Source of the DNA: Clostridium sp. UBA4548
GTDB taxonomy: Bacteria; Bacillota; Clostridia; Clostridiales; Clostridiaceae
Length of the DNA stretch: 64,000 nt
Direction of reading: 5' to 3'
Assembly: GCF_002387895.1 (NCBI RefSeq)
Contig: NZ_DGLI01000023.1
Coordinates: 114,822 to 178,821 of the forward strand
Shown: positions 51,977-60,914 of the stretch, one piece after another
Numbering within the stretch: position 1 is the first letter of the stretch
Layout: the number at the start of each line of letters is the position of its first letter
Notes under the pieces: generated by a model
The model's input: only the letters and a program-made list of their open reading frames with translations
Database searches by the model: none
What the model was told of the DNA's origin: nothing
Position numbers and translations under genes: made by a program

Positions 51977-53086
51977 TTATTTATTTATTAAATTACTCTT
52001 ATATTCACCTAATAGCAACTTTGTCATTAGTCCATAACTTGCAGCTCCAGCACTTTGGTTATTTGCCTTCAAGTAGCTATCATTGGCTTTATTCCAAACT
52101 TTTTCAACAAATCCTTCATGGTTTTTCCAGTAATTATTACTAAAATTTATATCTCTTATTAACTTATTGCTATACAATTTCTTTATTTCCTGGTATGCCT
52201 CTTTATCAATACTATATAAATCATTCATAAGATAGGTTAATGCTAAATAATATCCCGAATACTGTAATTCTTTATTTGGACTATTAACACAAGCTAAATA
52301 GGCAAAATAATTAGCTTCTTCTTCCCTAGCAATTCCTCTTTGATGTGCTTGTTCATGGGCAATAGTTACAGGTAAAGTTGTACTAGGAATATCAATGTTC
52401 ACATTAGCTTCCCCTGTGAAAGGAGAATACATCCCTGTAATCCCTGTGTAACTCATAAATTTAGATAAGGTAACAGGTTTGGTGTTATTATATTTTACAT
52501 CCAAAGGTTTATTACCTACCTTAAAATATTTGTACCCATCTTCCACCACATTGCTTAATTGAGAGAACTCCATACTTAAGGTAAAATTGCCATTAATATC
52601 TTCCTTTAAATTATCTCTTAGACCATTAGTAATAATTAAAACCTCTTTACAGAGATTGATCAAATCATCCTTTTTATATTGTTCATTCTCATGCCCCATA
52701 GAAGTTGCAATAGGCTCTCTATAATAATTTATACCCCATAGAATATTAAAAAGAAAATAACCTAGCAATAATATTATTAAGCAAGGTTTAGTATGTTTAA
52801 TGAGTTTAATTTTAAGATTTTTTCGATCTTTAATAAGCATATATATGAACTTGAAAAAAATAATAACAGGAAATACTAGTAAGCCCACATAAATAAATTC
52901 CCACAAGGAAAATGGAATTTTACTGAAGAGTTTGCTTAATACTCTAGCAATTAATAAAAAAATATAGTTTGAGTATATCTTCTCAACAATTAAAGTATTT
53001 TCCTTACAAAACTGGATTAAGATAAAGGTAATCATTCCTATTAAACATATTAGAAAATATGAGAATATCTTTTTATTTATCTTCAT
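51977..53086 (-). CDS. DUF3810 membrane protein with HExxH motif
   Basis: 369 residues. Three membrane segments lie in the first ~120 residues. The C-terminal soluble domain has TGITGMYSPFTGEANVNIDIP, then TIAHEQAHQRGIAREEEANYFAYLAC with a HExxH zinc motif and a distal E, so a membrane-anchored metallopeptidase is plausible. The family function is unknown. AAGGGAG precedes the ATG. Monocistronic. Confidence 0.88.
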   Translation of the reverse strand: MKINKKIFSYFLICLIGMITFILIQFCKENTLIVEKIYSNYIFLLIARVLSKLFSKIPFSLWEFIYVGLLVFPVIIFFKFIYMLIKDRKNLKIKLIKHTKPCLIILLLGYFLFNILWGINYYREPIATSMGHENEQYKKDDLINLCKEVLIITNGLRDNLKEDINGNFTLSMEFSQLSNVVEDGYKYFKVGNKPLDVKYNNTKPVTLSKFMSYTGITGMYSPFTGEANVNIDIPSTTLPVTIAHEQAHQRGIAREEEANYFAYLACVNSPNKELQYSGYYLALTYLMNDLYSIDKEAYQEIKKLYSNKLIRDINFSNNYWKNHEGFVEKVWNKANDSYLKANNQSAGAASYGLMTKLLLGEYKSNLINK

Positions 53087-53286
53087 GAAACATCTCCCTT
53101 AAAAAATTTACTTTTCAAAGTTTTAATAGTAGTTAGTTATATCTACAATACTAATAAAGAAATTAACGTATTCATTATTAATTATAATATAGAATTTACA
53201 ATTATAAATCAATAATTTGAACAAGAGCACTAAAGTAGTTAAATTATGCTGTATAAAATTACTAATAATTCATTTGTAAAAACTTA

Positions 53287-53315
53287 TTGACTTTTATTTT
53301 ATTAGATTATATAAT
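53287..53315 (+). promoter_or_regulatory. promoter of the T-box transcript
   Basis: -35 TTGACT, 17-base spacer, -10 TATAAT. Transcription would begin near 53322, before T-box stem I. Confidence 0.8.
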
Positions 53316-53344
53316 CCATTTTGTAAGAATAATTATTATTTAAT

Positions 53345-53626
53345 TAATAAATGCTAAGATTAGGAAAAGTAAGTATTAGAAATCTTACAGAGAGAAACTC
53401 ATTTGGTGAGAGAGTTTTACGTATTAATAATACTGAAGTGCCCCTATGAGCTTAATACCGAAATATATGGCATTATTTTCAATGCCCAAGTAGGATATTA
53501 CGGATTCCCCCGTTATAGGGATAGAGCATGGTAGTGCTTAAAATGAGATGAGTATTTATTACTTAATCAGAGTGGAACCGCGGAATATTACTTCTGCCTC
53601 TGTTTTTACAGAGGTAGAAGTTTTTT
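53345..53626 (+). promoter_or_regulatory. T-box riboswitch (probably tRNA-Thr) with terminator
   Basis: Stem I runs from about 53345 (AGAGAGAAACTC, GGTGAGAGAGTTT) to about 53455. The T-box sequence agagtggaaccgcgg is at 53569-53583. The terminator acttctgcctctg / cagaggtagaagt plus six T is at 53590-53626. The triplet before GAAG in the specifier region is ACT (53432-53434), a threonine codon. The bulge TGGA predicts a discriminator U, which fits tRNA-Thr and not Ser, Asp, Asn or Glu (G). Specifier choice is by eye. Confidence 0.85.
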
Positions 53627-53913
53627 GTTTTGTAAAATATTTAAGACGTCAAAATTTTTACAAAGTGTTATGAAAATTGTTATGAAATTTTACCGGTATT
53701 TATAGCAATTATGCGTAAACCTCTATGATTATGCTTACTTTATGTATAACTTTGGGTAAATGGTACCTTATATAAAACAGCTTTTATTATGAAGTTACAA
53801 TTATGAATAGTAAAGTTTCTTCAATGAACCACAGAGGTTCGTGAAATTTAAAAGTTTAAACTTTCACCCTAAAATCTTGTTCAAAATAAAATTAAAAATT
53901 TGGAGGAAAAGAA
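53627..53913 (+). other. 287-base leader between T-box terminator and symporter
   Basis: No gene. It holds a gaacc / ggttc hairpin near 53824 and an aaagtttaaacttt palindrome near 53851, and ends with TTGGAGG. No second terminator or recognised aptamer is seen. Confidence 0.4.
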
Positions 53914-55242
53914 ATGATGAATTATATTAGCTTATTAGTTTCAGTTTTAGTTTTTGGCATTCTTATGTATCTTAAAAAGAAAAAAGTTTCTTTTGGTAAT
54001 AGAGTTTTTGTGTCAATGGCATTGGGTATTGTAGTGGGTATGATATTTAGTAAGAATACTTCCCTAATTGAACCTATCGGGTCCATGTATGTTAACTTAA
54101 TTAAAATGATAGTAATTCCACTGGTAGTATCATCAGTAGTTACAAGTATTGCATCCCTTGAAAGTCCTGCAAAGCTTAAGAAAATCGGGACTAGAACTCT
54201 TGCTTATTTAATGGGGACAACTGCTGCTGCCACAGTTATTGGAATTCTAATTGCACTTGCTTTTAAGCTTGGTAATGGCATAAAATTTGTTGAAGATGCA
54301 AGTTTTAAGGCAAAAGAGGTTCCAACTTTTACAAAAGTTTTAATTGATATGATACCATCTAACCCAGTTAATGAGATGGCTAGCGGAAAGATAATTCCTG
54401 TAATTATTTTCTCTATTTTCATTGGTGTGGCAATAATTATCGAAGGCTCAAGAAAGCCAGAAAAAGTAGCAGCAGTTAAAAATCTATTTGAATCCTTTGC
54501 AAATATTATGTTTAGAATTACAAAAATGGTTCTTAAACTTACTCCTTATGGTGTGTACGCTCTTATGGCTGGAGTTGCAAGTAAATATGGTATTGCTACT
54601 TTGATTCCTCTTGCCAAAGTTATCTTAGCAATATATCTAGCTTGTGCTCTTCAAATTGCATTAGTTCATGGTTCACTATTAGCTTTTGTAGCTAAAGTAA
54701 ACCCTATTAAGTTCTTAAAAAAGATTTACGAACCTCAAGTAGTGGCTTTCACTACAAGGAGTAGCTATGGCACTTTACCTGTAACTATTAGAGCACTAAC
54801 AGACAATGTTAAAATTTCAAATAAAATAGCTTCATTTGTTGCTCCAATGGGTGCTACAATGGGTATGAATGCTTGCGGTGGTCTTTATCCCGTAATGGCT
54901 GCAGTATTTGTTGCTAATGTTTTTGGTCACAACTTTACTTTAGTAAATTATATTACTTTAATTATTGTTACAACTATCGCATCCATAGGAACTGCTGGCG
55001 TGCCTGGAACCGCATCAATTATGACTACTGTAGTTCTTGCAGCAATGGGGTTACCTGTTGAAGGTATAGCATTACTACTTGGAATTGATACTATTGTCGA
55101 TATGGCAAGAACAGCCACAAACGTAACTGGTGCAGCTGTTGTGTCACTTCTTGTAGCAGATTCAGTAGGCGACTTTGATAGAGAAGCCTTTAATAAGGAT
55201 GACTCAAAAGATAACACTGCTGACTTAGAAATAAGTGCTTAG
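53914..55242 (+). CDS. DAACS-family amino acid:cation symporter, T-box controlled
   Basis: 442 residues of the dicarboxylate/amino acid:cation symporter family (GltP, SstT, TcyP): GSMYVNLIKMIVIPLVVSSVVTSIASL, FTTRSSYGTLPVTIRAL replacing the SSSxTLP re-entrant loop, MGATMGMNACGG and GTAGVPGTASIM, LGIDTIVDMARTATNVTG. The aspartate/dicarboxylate substrates are not certain; the upstream T-box, best read as threonine, favours threonine/serine uptake as in SstT. GGAGG precedes two adjacent ATGs (53914, 53917). Confidence 0.88.
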   Translation: MMNYISLLVSVLVFGILMYLKKKKVSFGNRVFVSMALGIVVGMIFSKNTSLIEPIGSMYVNLIKMIVIPLVVSSVVTSIASLESPAKLKKIGTRTLAYLMGTTAAATVIGILIALAFKLGNGIKFVEDASFKAKEVPTFTKVLIDMIPSNPVNEMASGKIIPVIIFSIFIGVAIIIEGSRKPEKVAAVKNLFESFANIMFRITKMVLKLTPYGVYALMAGVASKYGIATLIPLAKVILAIYLACALQIALVHGSLLAFVAKVNPIKFLKKIYEPQVVAFTTRSSYGTLPVTIRALTDNVKISNKIASFVAPMGATMGMNACGGLYPVMAAVFVANVFGHNFTLVNYITLIIVTTIASIGTAGVPGTASIMTTVVLAAMGLPVEGIALLLGIDTIVDMARTATNVTGAAVVSLLVADSVGDFDREAFNKDDSKDNTADLEISA

Positions 55243-55297
55243 ATTAATATCTATTCTGTGATATATTATTAAAATAAAGTTTGTAAAAGATTAAATT

Positions 55298-55350
55298 ATA
55301 ACAACTTGAAATCATATTGAATTATTTCAGGTTGTTATTTAATTTTTTGT
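55298..55350 (+). terminator. terminator after the symporter
   Basis: ataacaacttgaaat / atttcaggttgttat is followed by a T-rich tail. Confidence 0.85.
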
Positions 55351-55517
55351 TATAGTAATCAAATAATATTTAATATAAAACCATAGAACTATTTATTATT
55401 ATATTTTCTTATTAGGTTATATATTTCAAAAATCACAACATTAGCAACAAAATTTTGTTATAAACCCTAGAAAAATTGAATACAAATTAATTATAATCAC
55501 TATTATCAGGGGGGAAT

Positions 55518-56171
55518 ATGGATTTTTTTATAATCTATATTGTGCTTTTTACTTCTATTTTTATTCATGAATTAGGACATTATCTAGCCTCTAAAATGTT
55601 TAAGGTTCCTGTATACCAGTTTTCTATAGGGGTAGGTCCTAAAATATTTTCTTTCTTGAGATATGGTACAGAATTTGAAGTAAGATTACTTCCACTTGGT
55701 GGATGTATCTATAATGATGAATTAAAATATGAATCCCTTGAATTATTGAAAATTTATGTGATTTGTTTGTCTGGTGTATTTCTTAACTTTTTAATATTTG
55801 TATTATCTTTACTCACTTCTCTGGACTTTAATTTTAAGTTGCTTGAAAGTAACTTAATTAATATATATGGAATAATTGCTCAAAGTTTGCGATGCATAAG
55901 CTTAAAAAATATCTATATCTTACAAAATAATCTTGCAAACTTATTTATTTCAATGAAAGGTACTACCTTATGGTTTTTATTAATAATTGTAAACTTAACT
56001 TTAGGGCTTACAAATCTCATCCCCTTATCCTCACTAGATGGTAATAAGATATGGGTTGCTACTATTAATAGATTAATAAAAAAATCAAAAATTAATGTTA
56101 TTAATAGTAAGTTAATTATAGTGGTGGTTAACATTTTAATAGTATCAATATTATTGTTTTTGATTTTTTAG
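55518..56171 (+). CDS. M50-family membrane metallopeptidase (site-2 protease-like)
   Basis: 217 residues. HELGH at 17-21 in the first membrane helix, GVGPKIFSF and LLPLGGCIYND after it, and the second motif TNLIPLSSLDGNKIW (N-P-x-x-D-G type) near 172-184. The PDZ domain of RseP/RasP is absent and the protein is about half the length, resembling SpoIVFB-like or small uncharacterised M50 proteins. AGGGGGG precedes the ATG. The target is unknown; it stands alone beside the asr operon. Confidence 0.85.
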   Translation: MDFFIIYIVLFTSIFIHELGHYLASKMFKVPVYQFSIGVGPKIFSFLRYGTEFEVRLLPLGGCIYNDELKYESLELLKIYVICLSGVFLNFLIFVLSLLTSLDFNFKLLESNLINIYGIIAQSLRCISLKNIYILQNNLANLFISMKGTTLWFLLIIVNLTLGLTNLIPLSSLDGNKIWVATINRLIKKSKINVINSKLIIVVVNILIVSILLFLIF

Positions 56172-56177
56172 GCAAGT

Positions 56178-56206
56178 AAAAACACTCCTGTGGGAGTGTT
56201 TTTTTT
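56178..56206. terminator. bidirectional terminator
   Basis: aaaacactcc / gggagtgtttt with an octo-T tail lies between the M50 gene and asrC. Confidence 0.88.
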
Positions 56207-57158
56207 ATTTCCAATATATATTTTTAGCAACTTCAGCTTTATCAGGGAGGTTAACCCCTTCTAATACAAAGTCTTTAAATATTTGGTAACCTGTTCTATC
56301 AACAATGTATCCAACGTGTTCTTTTCCATTTGGCGCATCCTTTTCAATGTATTTATCTACATATTTATAGGTATTTAAGATGATTTTTATTATTGAATCT
56401 TCGTCAATCCATTTAATAAAATCCTCTGCAATTCTAGGATTTTTCTTCCCTGTTCTTCCCATTATAACTAGTTTGTAATATTTTTTATCACTTCTAGTCC
56501 AGGCATTTGTTGGACATTTGTTTACACACTCTCCACAACCTAAGCATTTCTCATGATCTCTTTCTACTTTGAAATTCTCCATTCTAAGGGCCCCAGTTAC
56601 CCTTTTTTTGCAATTTTTAACACAAGCACCACAGGAAATACATCTATGACTCTCATATTGGGGTTCAGTCATTCCTAAAACTCCAAAGTCATTCATTCTA
56701 GCCTTAATGCAATCGTTAGGGCATCCTGTTACAGCTACTTTTACATGATAGTGGTTTGGAAAAATGGCTTTTTCAATTCTTTGTGCTAATGCAGTTGTAT
56801 CATAATTTGCAAAAGGACATACTCTATTTCCTATGCAAGAAGCTACATTTCTTGTCCCTGCAGCTGCATACCCAGTTTTAGGTGCATTGGGCTGATTTAT
56901 ATCTAATCCCTCAATTACAGGCTGGATAAGTTTATTAACCTCTTCCATTTTATCAAAATCTATATCTGTGATTTCAAATCCTTGCCTTGTAGTCATATGC
57001 ACAGATCCATTTCCATACTTCTCTGCCACTTCTTTTAACACATCAAAATATTTTACAGGTAAATGTCCTCCAGGAACTCTTATTCTTATAGCTGTTTTCC
57101 CTCTTTTTTTAGTTACTCTAAAGGCATTTCTCATTATAGCTTTAGTATTAATGTCCAC
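56205..57158 (-). CDS. asrC: anaerobic sulfite reductase subunit C (catalytic)
   Basis: 317 residues. Siroheme-4Fe4S binding cysteines CIGNRVC and CPNDC, preceded by the ferredoxin-like half (RIRVPGGHLPVKYFDVLKE, HMTTRQGFEI). Two further 4Fe-4S motifs, CISCGACVKNC and CLGCGECVNKC, lie in between, as in Salmonella and clostridial AsrC. It reduces sulfite to sulfide. GTG start after AAGGAGGGG. Last gene of the operon, 12 bases past asrB. Confidence 0.95.
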   Translation of the reverse strand: MDINTKAIMRNAFRVTKKRGKTAIRIRVPGGHLPVKYFDVLKEVAEKYGNGSVHMTTRQGFEITDIDFDKMEEVNKLIQPVIEGLDINQPNAPKTGYAAAGTRNVASCIGNRVCPFANYDTTALAQRIEKAIFPNHYHVKVAVTGCPNDCIKARMNDFGVLGMTEPQYESHRCISCGACVKNCKKRVTGALRMENFKVERDHEKCLGCGECVNKCPTNAWTRSDKKYYKLVIMGRTGKKNPRIAEDFIKWIDEDSIIKIILNTYKYVDKYIEKDAPNGKEHVGYIVDRTGYQIFKDFVLEGVNLPDKAEVAKNIYWK

Positions 57159-57170
57159 AATTACCCCTCC

Positions 57171-57962
57171 TTAATCTACTAAGTTTTTTGCCTGAGCATA
57201 ATTAAATACAGGACCATCTAAACATATATAGGTATCATCCATCTTACAGTGACCACACTTTCCTACTCCGCAACACATTTTTCTCTCGTAGGAAACCCAT
57301 ATGTTTTCTTCTTTTATGCCAAGATTTAAAAACTCAGCTACTGTAAATTTCATCATCATTGGAGGGCCTACTACCACTACCACAGCATTTTTAATATCAC
57401 TTATATTAATCTTAGGTACATATTTAGTTACAAGACCCACATTTCCAGTATAATCTTCTGGTGCAGAATCCACAGTTACTGTAACACTAACTTTTTCCGC
57501 CCATTGCTTTAAATCTTCTTTAAACAAAATATCTTTGGGTGATTTAAATCCTACTAAAAGATTAAAATCCTTTGCTTTTTTTCTATGTTTTGTGAAATGC
57601 TCTACAATCCCCCTCACCGGAGCAAGGGCACTTCCTCCAGCTGCTACAATAACTTCTTTTCCTTCATATTGGGTAACATCAAATCCATTACCATAGGGTC
57701 CTCTTAAAAACAGTGAATCCCCAACAAAGAAAGTGTGAATTACATCAGTAACCACCCCAACCCTTCTTATAGTTAAATCAATGAAATCTTCACCTATTCC
57801 ACTGACAGAAATCGGCGCTTCACCATACTTAGGAATAGAAACTTCCATAAACTGACCTGGCTTAACTTCACCATGAAACTCCATTCTAAAAGTGTACTCT
57901 ATATCTGTATGTTGTATAATATTTAATATTTTTGATTTAAAAGGCATATACACATTATTCAT
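57171..57962 (-). CDS. asrB: anaerobic sulfite reductase subunit B
   Basis: 263 residues of the dihydroorotate-dehydrogenase-electron-transfer type: FAD-binding RMEFHGEVKPGQFMEVSIP, NAD region IVAAGGSALAPVRGIVEHF and a C-terminal 2Fe-2S site CCGVGKCGHC with a distal CLDG. It passes electrons from NADH to AsrA/AsrC. Its ATG shares a base with the asrA stop (TAATG). Length is normal. Confidence 0.95.
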   Translation of the reverse strand: MNNVYMPFKSKILNIIQHTDIEYTFRMEFHGEVKPGQFMEVSIPKYGEAPISVSGIGEDFIDLTIRRVGVVTDVIHTFFVGDSLFLRGPYGNGFDVTQYEGKEVIVAAGGSALAPVRGIVEHFTKHRKKAKDFNLLVGFKSPKDILFKEDLKQWAEKVSVTVTVDSAPEDYTGNVGLVTKYVPKINISDIKNAVVVVVGPPMMMKFTVAEFLNLGIKEENIWVSYERKMCCGVGKCGHCKMDDTYICLDGPVFNYAQAKNLVD

Positions 57963-58963
57963 TATTCCACCTCATTTACAGCAATATTTAATTTATTAAC
58001 ACAGTTAGAGAAGGAGATATACTGAGGACAAACATCATCACATCTTCCGCAGCCTACACACATATGATATCCAAATCGCTTTTTAAAATCATAAACCTTG
58101 TGCATAGTTTTAAATCTCATTCTTTCTCCGTTCTTTCTCCTAAAGCTGTGACCGCCCGCCATATCTGTATATCCATCTACTTGGCATGAAGCCCAAACTC
58201 TTCTTCTCTCTCCATTCTTTGGATTGTCTTTATAGTGAATATCCTGCATTGTAAAACATGTACAAGTTGGACATACAAAGTTACATCTACCACAAGCTAT
58301 ACATCTAGCATCATACTCATCCCACATTGCTGCCTTAAATACTTTTTGACATAGATTTTCTGGAATACTAACGTTTACATTGTTTTCTTCTACAAAATCA
58401 ATTTCAATATCTGTACTTTCTCCCTCTTGGAAACAAGGTGAAAGCTCTTCATCTTTAATTTTTACGTAAACTGTATCCTTTTTGTACTTTAAATACATAC
58501 TGAAATCTTCTGTTTTGTTTGTTTCCATAGATACGCAAAAACAGTTATCAAAGCTATTTTCACAGCCAATTAATATTATTTTAAGGTTATCTCTAAAATG
58601 TTTATAATAAGGATCTTCAAAACCATTTCTCAAATATATTTCATCACTTCTTTTAAGAGCATGAACATCACAACTTCTCAAAAATACTAAGGTTTTCTTT
58701 TCTTCCTTTTTAGGCTCTATATAAGCATCTTCCGTAAAATAGAACAAAGTCTCTGTAATTGGCATATACACTTCCTTGGCAGAGAAACTACTTTTTATTC
58801 TAAACTCTACATCCTCTATCTTATTAATTTGCTTATATTTCACTGAGTTTGTATCACTTAAAGTACCTTTACCTACTAGAGTAACAGGAGCAAATATTCT
58901 ATATTCCTTTTTTAATTTGTTTAGTATTTCATTAAAATTTTCTGCATTATATTTTCTATCCAT
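57962..58963 (-). CDS. asrA: anaerobic sulfite reductase subunit A
   Basis: 333 residues. Ferredoxin-like subunit with two 4Fe-4S motifs, CIACGRCNFVCPTC (~225) and CVGCGRCDDVCP (~305), and the AsrA-specific region VFLRSCDVHALKRSDEIYLRNG. A longer frame to 59029 overlaps the upstream channel gene; AAGGGG stands before the ATG at 58963, which I choose. It follows the FNT gene by 25 bases. Confidence 0.95.
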   Translation of the reverse strand: MDRKYNAENFNEILNKLKKEYRIFAPVTLVGKGTLSDTNSVKYKQINKIEDVEFRIKSSFSAKEVYMPITETLFYFTEDAYIEPKKEEKKTLVFLRSCDVHALKRSDEIYLRNGFEDPYYKHFRDNLKIILIGCENSFDNCFCVSMETNKTEDFSMYLKYKKDTVYVKIKDEELSPCFQEGESTDIEIDFVEENNVNVSIPENLCQKVFKAAMWDEYDARCIACGRCNFVCPTCTCFTMQDIHYKDNPKNGERRRVWASCQVDGYTDMAGGHSFRRKNGERMRFKTMHKVYDFKKRFGYHMCVGCGRCDDVCPQYISFSNCVNKLNIAVNEVE

Positions 58964-58988
58964 GGTTGTCCCCTTCCTAAAACTAAAT

Positions 58989-59756
58989 TTATTTTTCCTT
59001 AGAAATGTACCAGTAGGCAAGAGCCACAAATATTATTCCGCCTACCATATTCCCAAGAGTTACAACTCCAATGTTATATATATATCCGTTTAAGGTTACT
59101 GTGGCTGGGTGAGGTATAAATAACCCTATAGCAAGAAGTGTCATGTTTGCAATACTGTGTTCAAATCCAGCAGTAATAAACACAAATAAACACCAGAAAA
59201 TCATAATTAATTTTGCTGTTTCTTCTTTTAGTTTAAAAGAACACCAAACTGCAAGGCAAACCATTATGTTACAGAGAACCCCTCTTATAAATAGTTGCAC
59301 TGCAGGTGTTGCCATCTTAGCAGTAGAAATCTTACTAATAAATTCTGCAACTGGTCCTGTAACAAGTCCACTTTGGGAATACAAATACCCTAATAAAATT
59401 GACCCTAGTAAATTTCCTATAAAGCTAAAAATCCATATATTCAAAGTTTCATTTAAAGTAACCTTCTTATCTAATGTACCAATAGTCATAATCATATTAT
59501 TTCCAGTAAAAAGCTCCGACCCTGCCATAATCACAAGACTAAGTGCCACTCCAAAACTTAATCCCATAATTATTTTTGTAACTGGAGAATTTGCAGCGTT
59601 AAGTAAACCACCAATAGTAAATATAAGAATAACTCCAAATCCCACAAACATTCCAGCTAAAGCAGAACTAATAAGATATTTTCCTTTTGAGCTTTTTAGC
59701 AACTTACTTTTAGCTACTGCTGAATTCCCTATTTTTTCAACAACATCACCAAACAT
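58989..59756 (-). CDS. formate/nitrite transporter family channel, probable hydrosulfide channel
   Basis: 255 residues with six membrane helices of the FNT fold: SSALAGMFVGFGVILIFTIGG, AGSELFTGNNMIMTIG, RGVLCNIMVCLAVWCSF, FWCLFVFITAGFEHSIANMTL (central histidine) and NMVGGIIFVALAYWY. In Clostridioides difficile an FNT protein in the asr operon (HSC) conducts HS-. The same arrangement here, first in an asrABC operon, supports sulfide export. GAGGAGG precedes the ATG. Confidence 0.9.
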   Translation of the reverse strand: MFGDVVEKIGNSAVAKSKLLKSSKGKYLISSALAGMFVGFGVILIFTIGGLLNAANSPVTKIIMGLSFGVALSLVIMAGSELFTGNNMIMTIGTLDKKVTLNETLNIWIFSFIGNLLGSILLGYLYSQSGLVTGPVAEFISKISTAKMATPAVQLFIRGVLCNIMVCLAVWCSFKLKEETAKLIMIFWCLFVFITAGFEHSIANMTLLAIGLFIPHPATVTLNGYIYNIGVVTLGNMVGGIIFVALAYWYISKEK

Positions 59757-59776
59757 AAAAAAACCTCCTCAACTTA

Positions 59777-59794
59777 TTGTTAATATAATAACAA
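59777..59794 (-). promoter_or_regulatory. Rex-like operator over the asr promoter -10
   Basis: ttgttaatataataacaa differs at one base from the Rex consensus TTGTTAA-N4-TTAACAA and sits in a larger 9-bp inverted repeat (59774-59797). It overlaps the -10 TATTAT (59790-59785), so NADH-sensing Rex could block transcription. Confidence 0.6.
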
Positions 59795-59811
59795 TAAATG
59801 TTAAGGAAGTA

Positions 59812-59827
59812 TGTGATAATAGTCACA
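59812..59827 (-). promoter_or_regulatory. CRP-type activator site at -41.5 of the asr operon
   Basis: TGTGATAATAGTCACA has perfect TGTGA and TCACA half-sites. Its centre lies 41.5 bases before the start predicted from TATTAT (59790-59785), the class II activator position. The adjacent Crp/Fnr-family gene is the natural candidate. Confidence 0.7.
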
Positions 59828-59840
59828 ATTTTAAGGTTTT

Positions 59841-60524
59841 TTATAAATTTCTATAATATTCAATCAACTTTTGCTGATTAACTATAAATTTTTTATCTAA
59901 ATACTTAACAAGACCTTGCCCTTCTAAGGTTTTTAAAGCCCTAGAAATTGTTTCCCTTGGATGCCCTAACATTTCAGCTAAGTAAGTAATAGTAATCTTT
60001 AGATCTATAATAGTTTCCTCATCGTAGGGTTTCCCATAATCCATTGATAATTTCCATAGCTTTGCAGCAACTTTTTTATCAACTCTTATTACAGCAGTAT
60101 TCTTTAGTTGTCTATAAAGTCTTCTTATTTTCTTACTCATAGAGTTGATAATTATCTTAGTAAACTGAAAATCCTTCTCCATTATCTTTAATACATCCGC
60201 TTTATTTATAGAGATTAACTGTGTATTTTCATAACCTTCACAACAAATAGATGCAGTAATACCATCAAAAATTGCTTCATTTATTATTGTTCCATGGGTA
60301 AGCACATATATAATTCTTTTTTGTCCATCTGAAGTAGTTCTATACATAGTTACTTTTCCTTCAAGTATAACATAAATATTATTTACTTCATCCCTCTCTA
60401 AAAACAGTACTTCTCCCTTTTGTAACTTAATTATGTTGCACTTATTTGCTAGTTCTAAATATGTTTCTTCTTTAATCTGTTGAAATAACTCTAGTTTTTT
60501 TAACTCTGAAATCTTAATCTTCAT
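59841..60524 (-). CDS. Crp/Fnr-family regulator of the sulfite reductase operon
   Basis: 227 residues: cyclic-nucleotide-like beta barrel (GEVLFLERDEVNNIYVILEGKVTMYR), dimer helix, and a C-terminal winged helix ITYLAEMLGHPRETISRALKTLEGQGLVKY. The recognition helix has R-E-T-I-S-R, equivalent to R180, E181 and R185 of E. coli CRP, which read TGTGA; a perfect TGTGA-N6-TCACA lies 14 bases past its stop. The FNR N-terminal cysteine cluster is absent; a CC pair occurs in the sensor domain. The ligand is unknown. Confidence 0.88.
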   Translation of the reverse strand: MKIKISELKKLELFQQIKEETYLELANKCNIIKLQKGEVLFLERDEVNNIYVILEGKVTMYRTTSDGQKRIIYVLTHGTIINEAIFDGITASICCEGYENTQLISINKADVLKIMEKDFQFTKIIINSMSKKIRRLYRQLKNTAVIRVDKKVAAKLWKLSMDYGKPYDEETIIDLKITITYLAEMLGHPRETISRALKTLEGQGLVKYLDKKFIVNQQKLIEYYRNL

Positions 60525-60773
60525 ATATTCACCTTACTTCACATATAATCTTCACACTACATTTTCTGCATTTAAATAATTATAACATTGATTTAAATAA
60601 ATGCAGAGGAATTTTGTTTATGCCCTAGAATCATTTTGTATTTAAAGTTTAAGATTAAATAAATATTCATCTCACCACTGTTCTTTCTTATTATTAATTT
60701 GTTACAATGATTTTATTGTATCTATTTTTCCTAAAAGAAGATAAAAATCTTTATTGTTTTCTATTTATAAATA

Positions 60774-60822
60774 AAATCAAGCACTATGAAACTCGTAACA
60801 TTTCATAGTACTTGATTTTTAA
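60774..60822. terminator. bidirectional terminator
   Basis: aaatcaagcactatgaaa / tttcatagtacttgattt with a 9-base loop. The surrounding gene-free stretch 60525-60914 holds nothing else that I recognise. Confidence 0.88.
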
Positions 60823-60914
60823 TAAGAAACTTTCGGTGTAATTAGGCTTTATATCTTTAATAGGTTAAAGAAGTATTAAAACCCGCAATCATATGATTTC
60901 CAAGGTATGTTTGA

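Noticed and set aside
24381..53806. gaagttacaattat occurs at 24381 and 53793, and cttgt..aaaataaaatta occurs near both.
   Set aside because: Order and spacing differ between the two places; matches this short are expected in AT-rich DNA.
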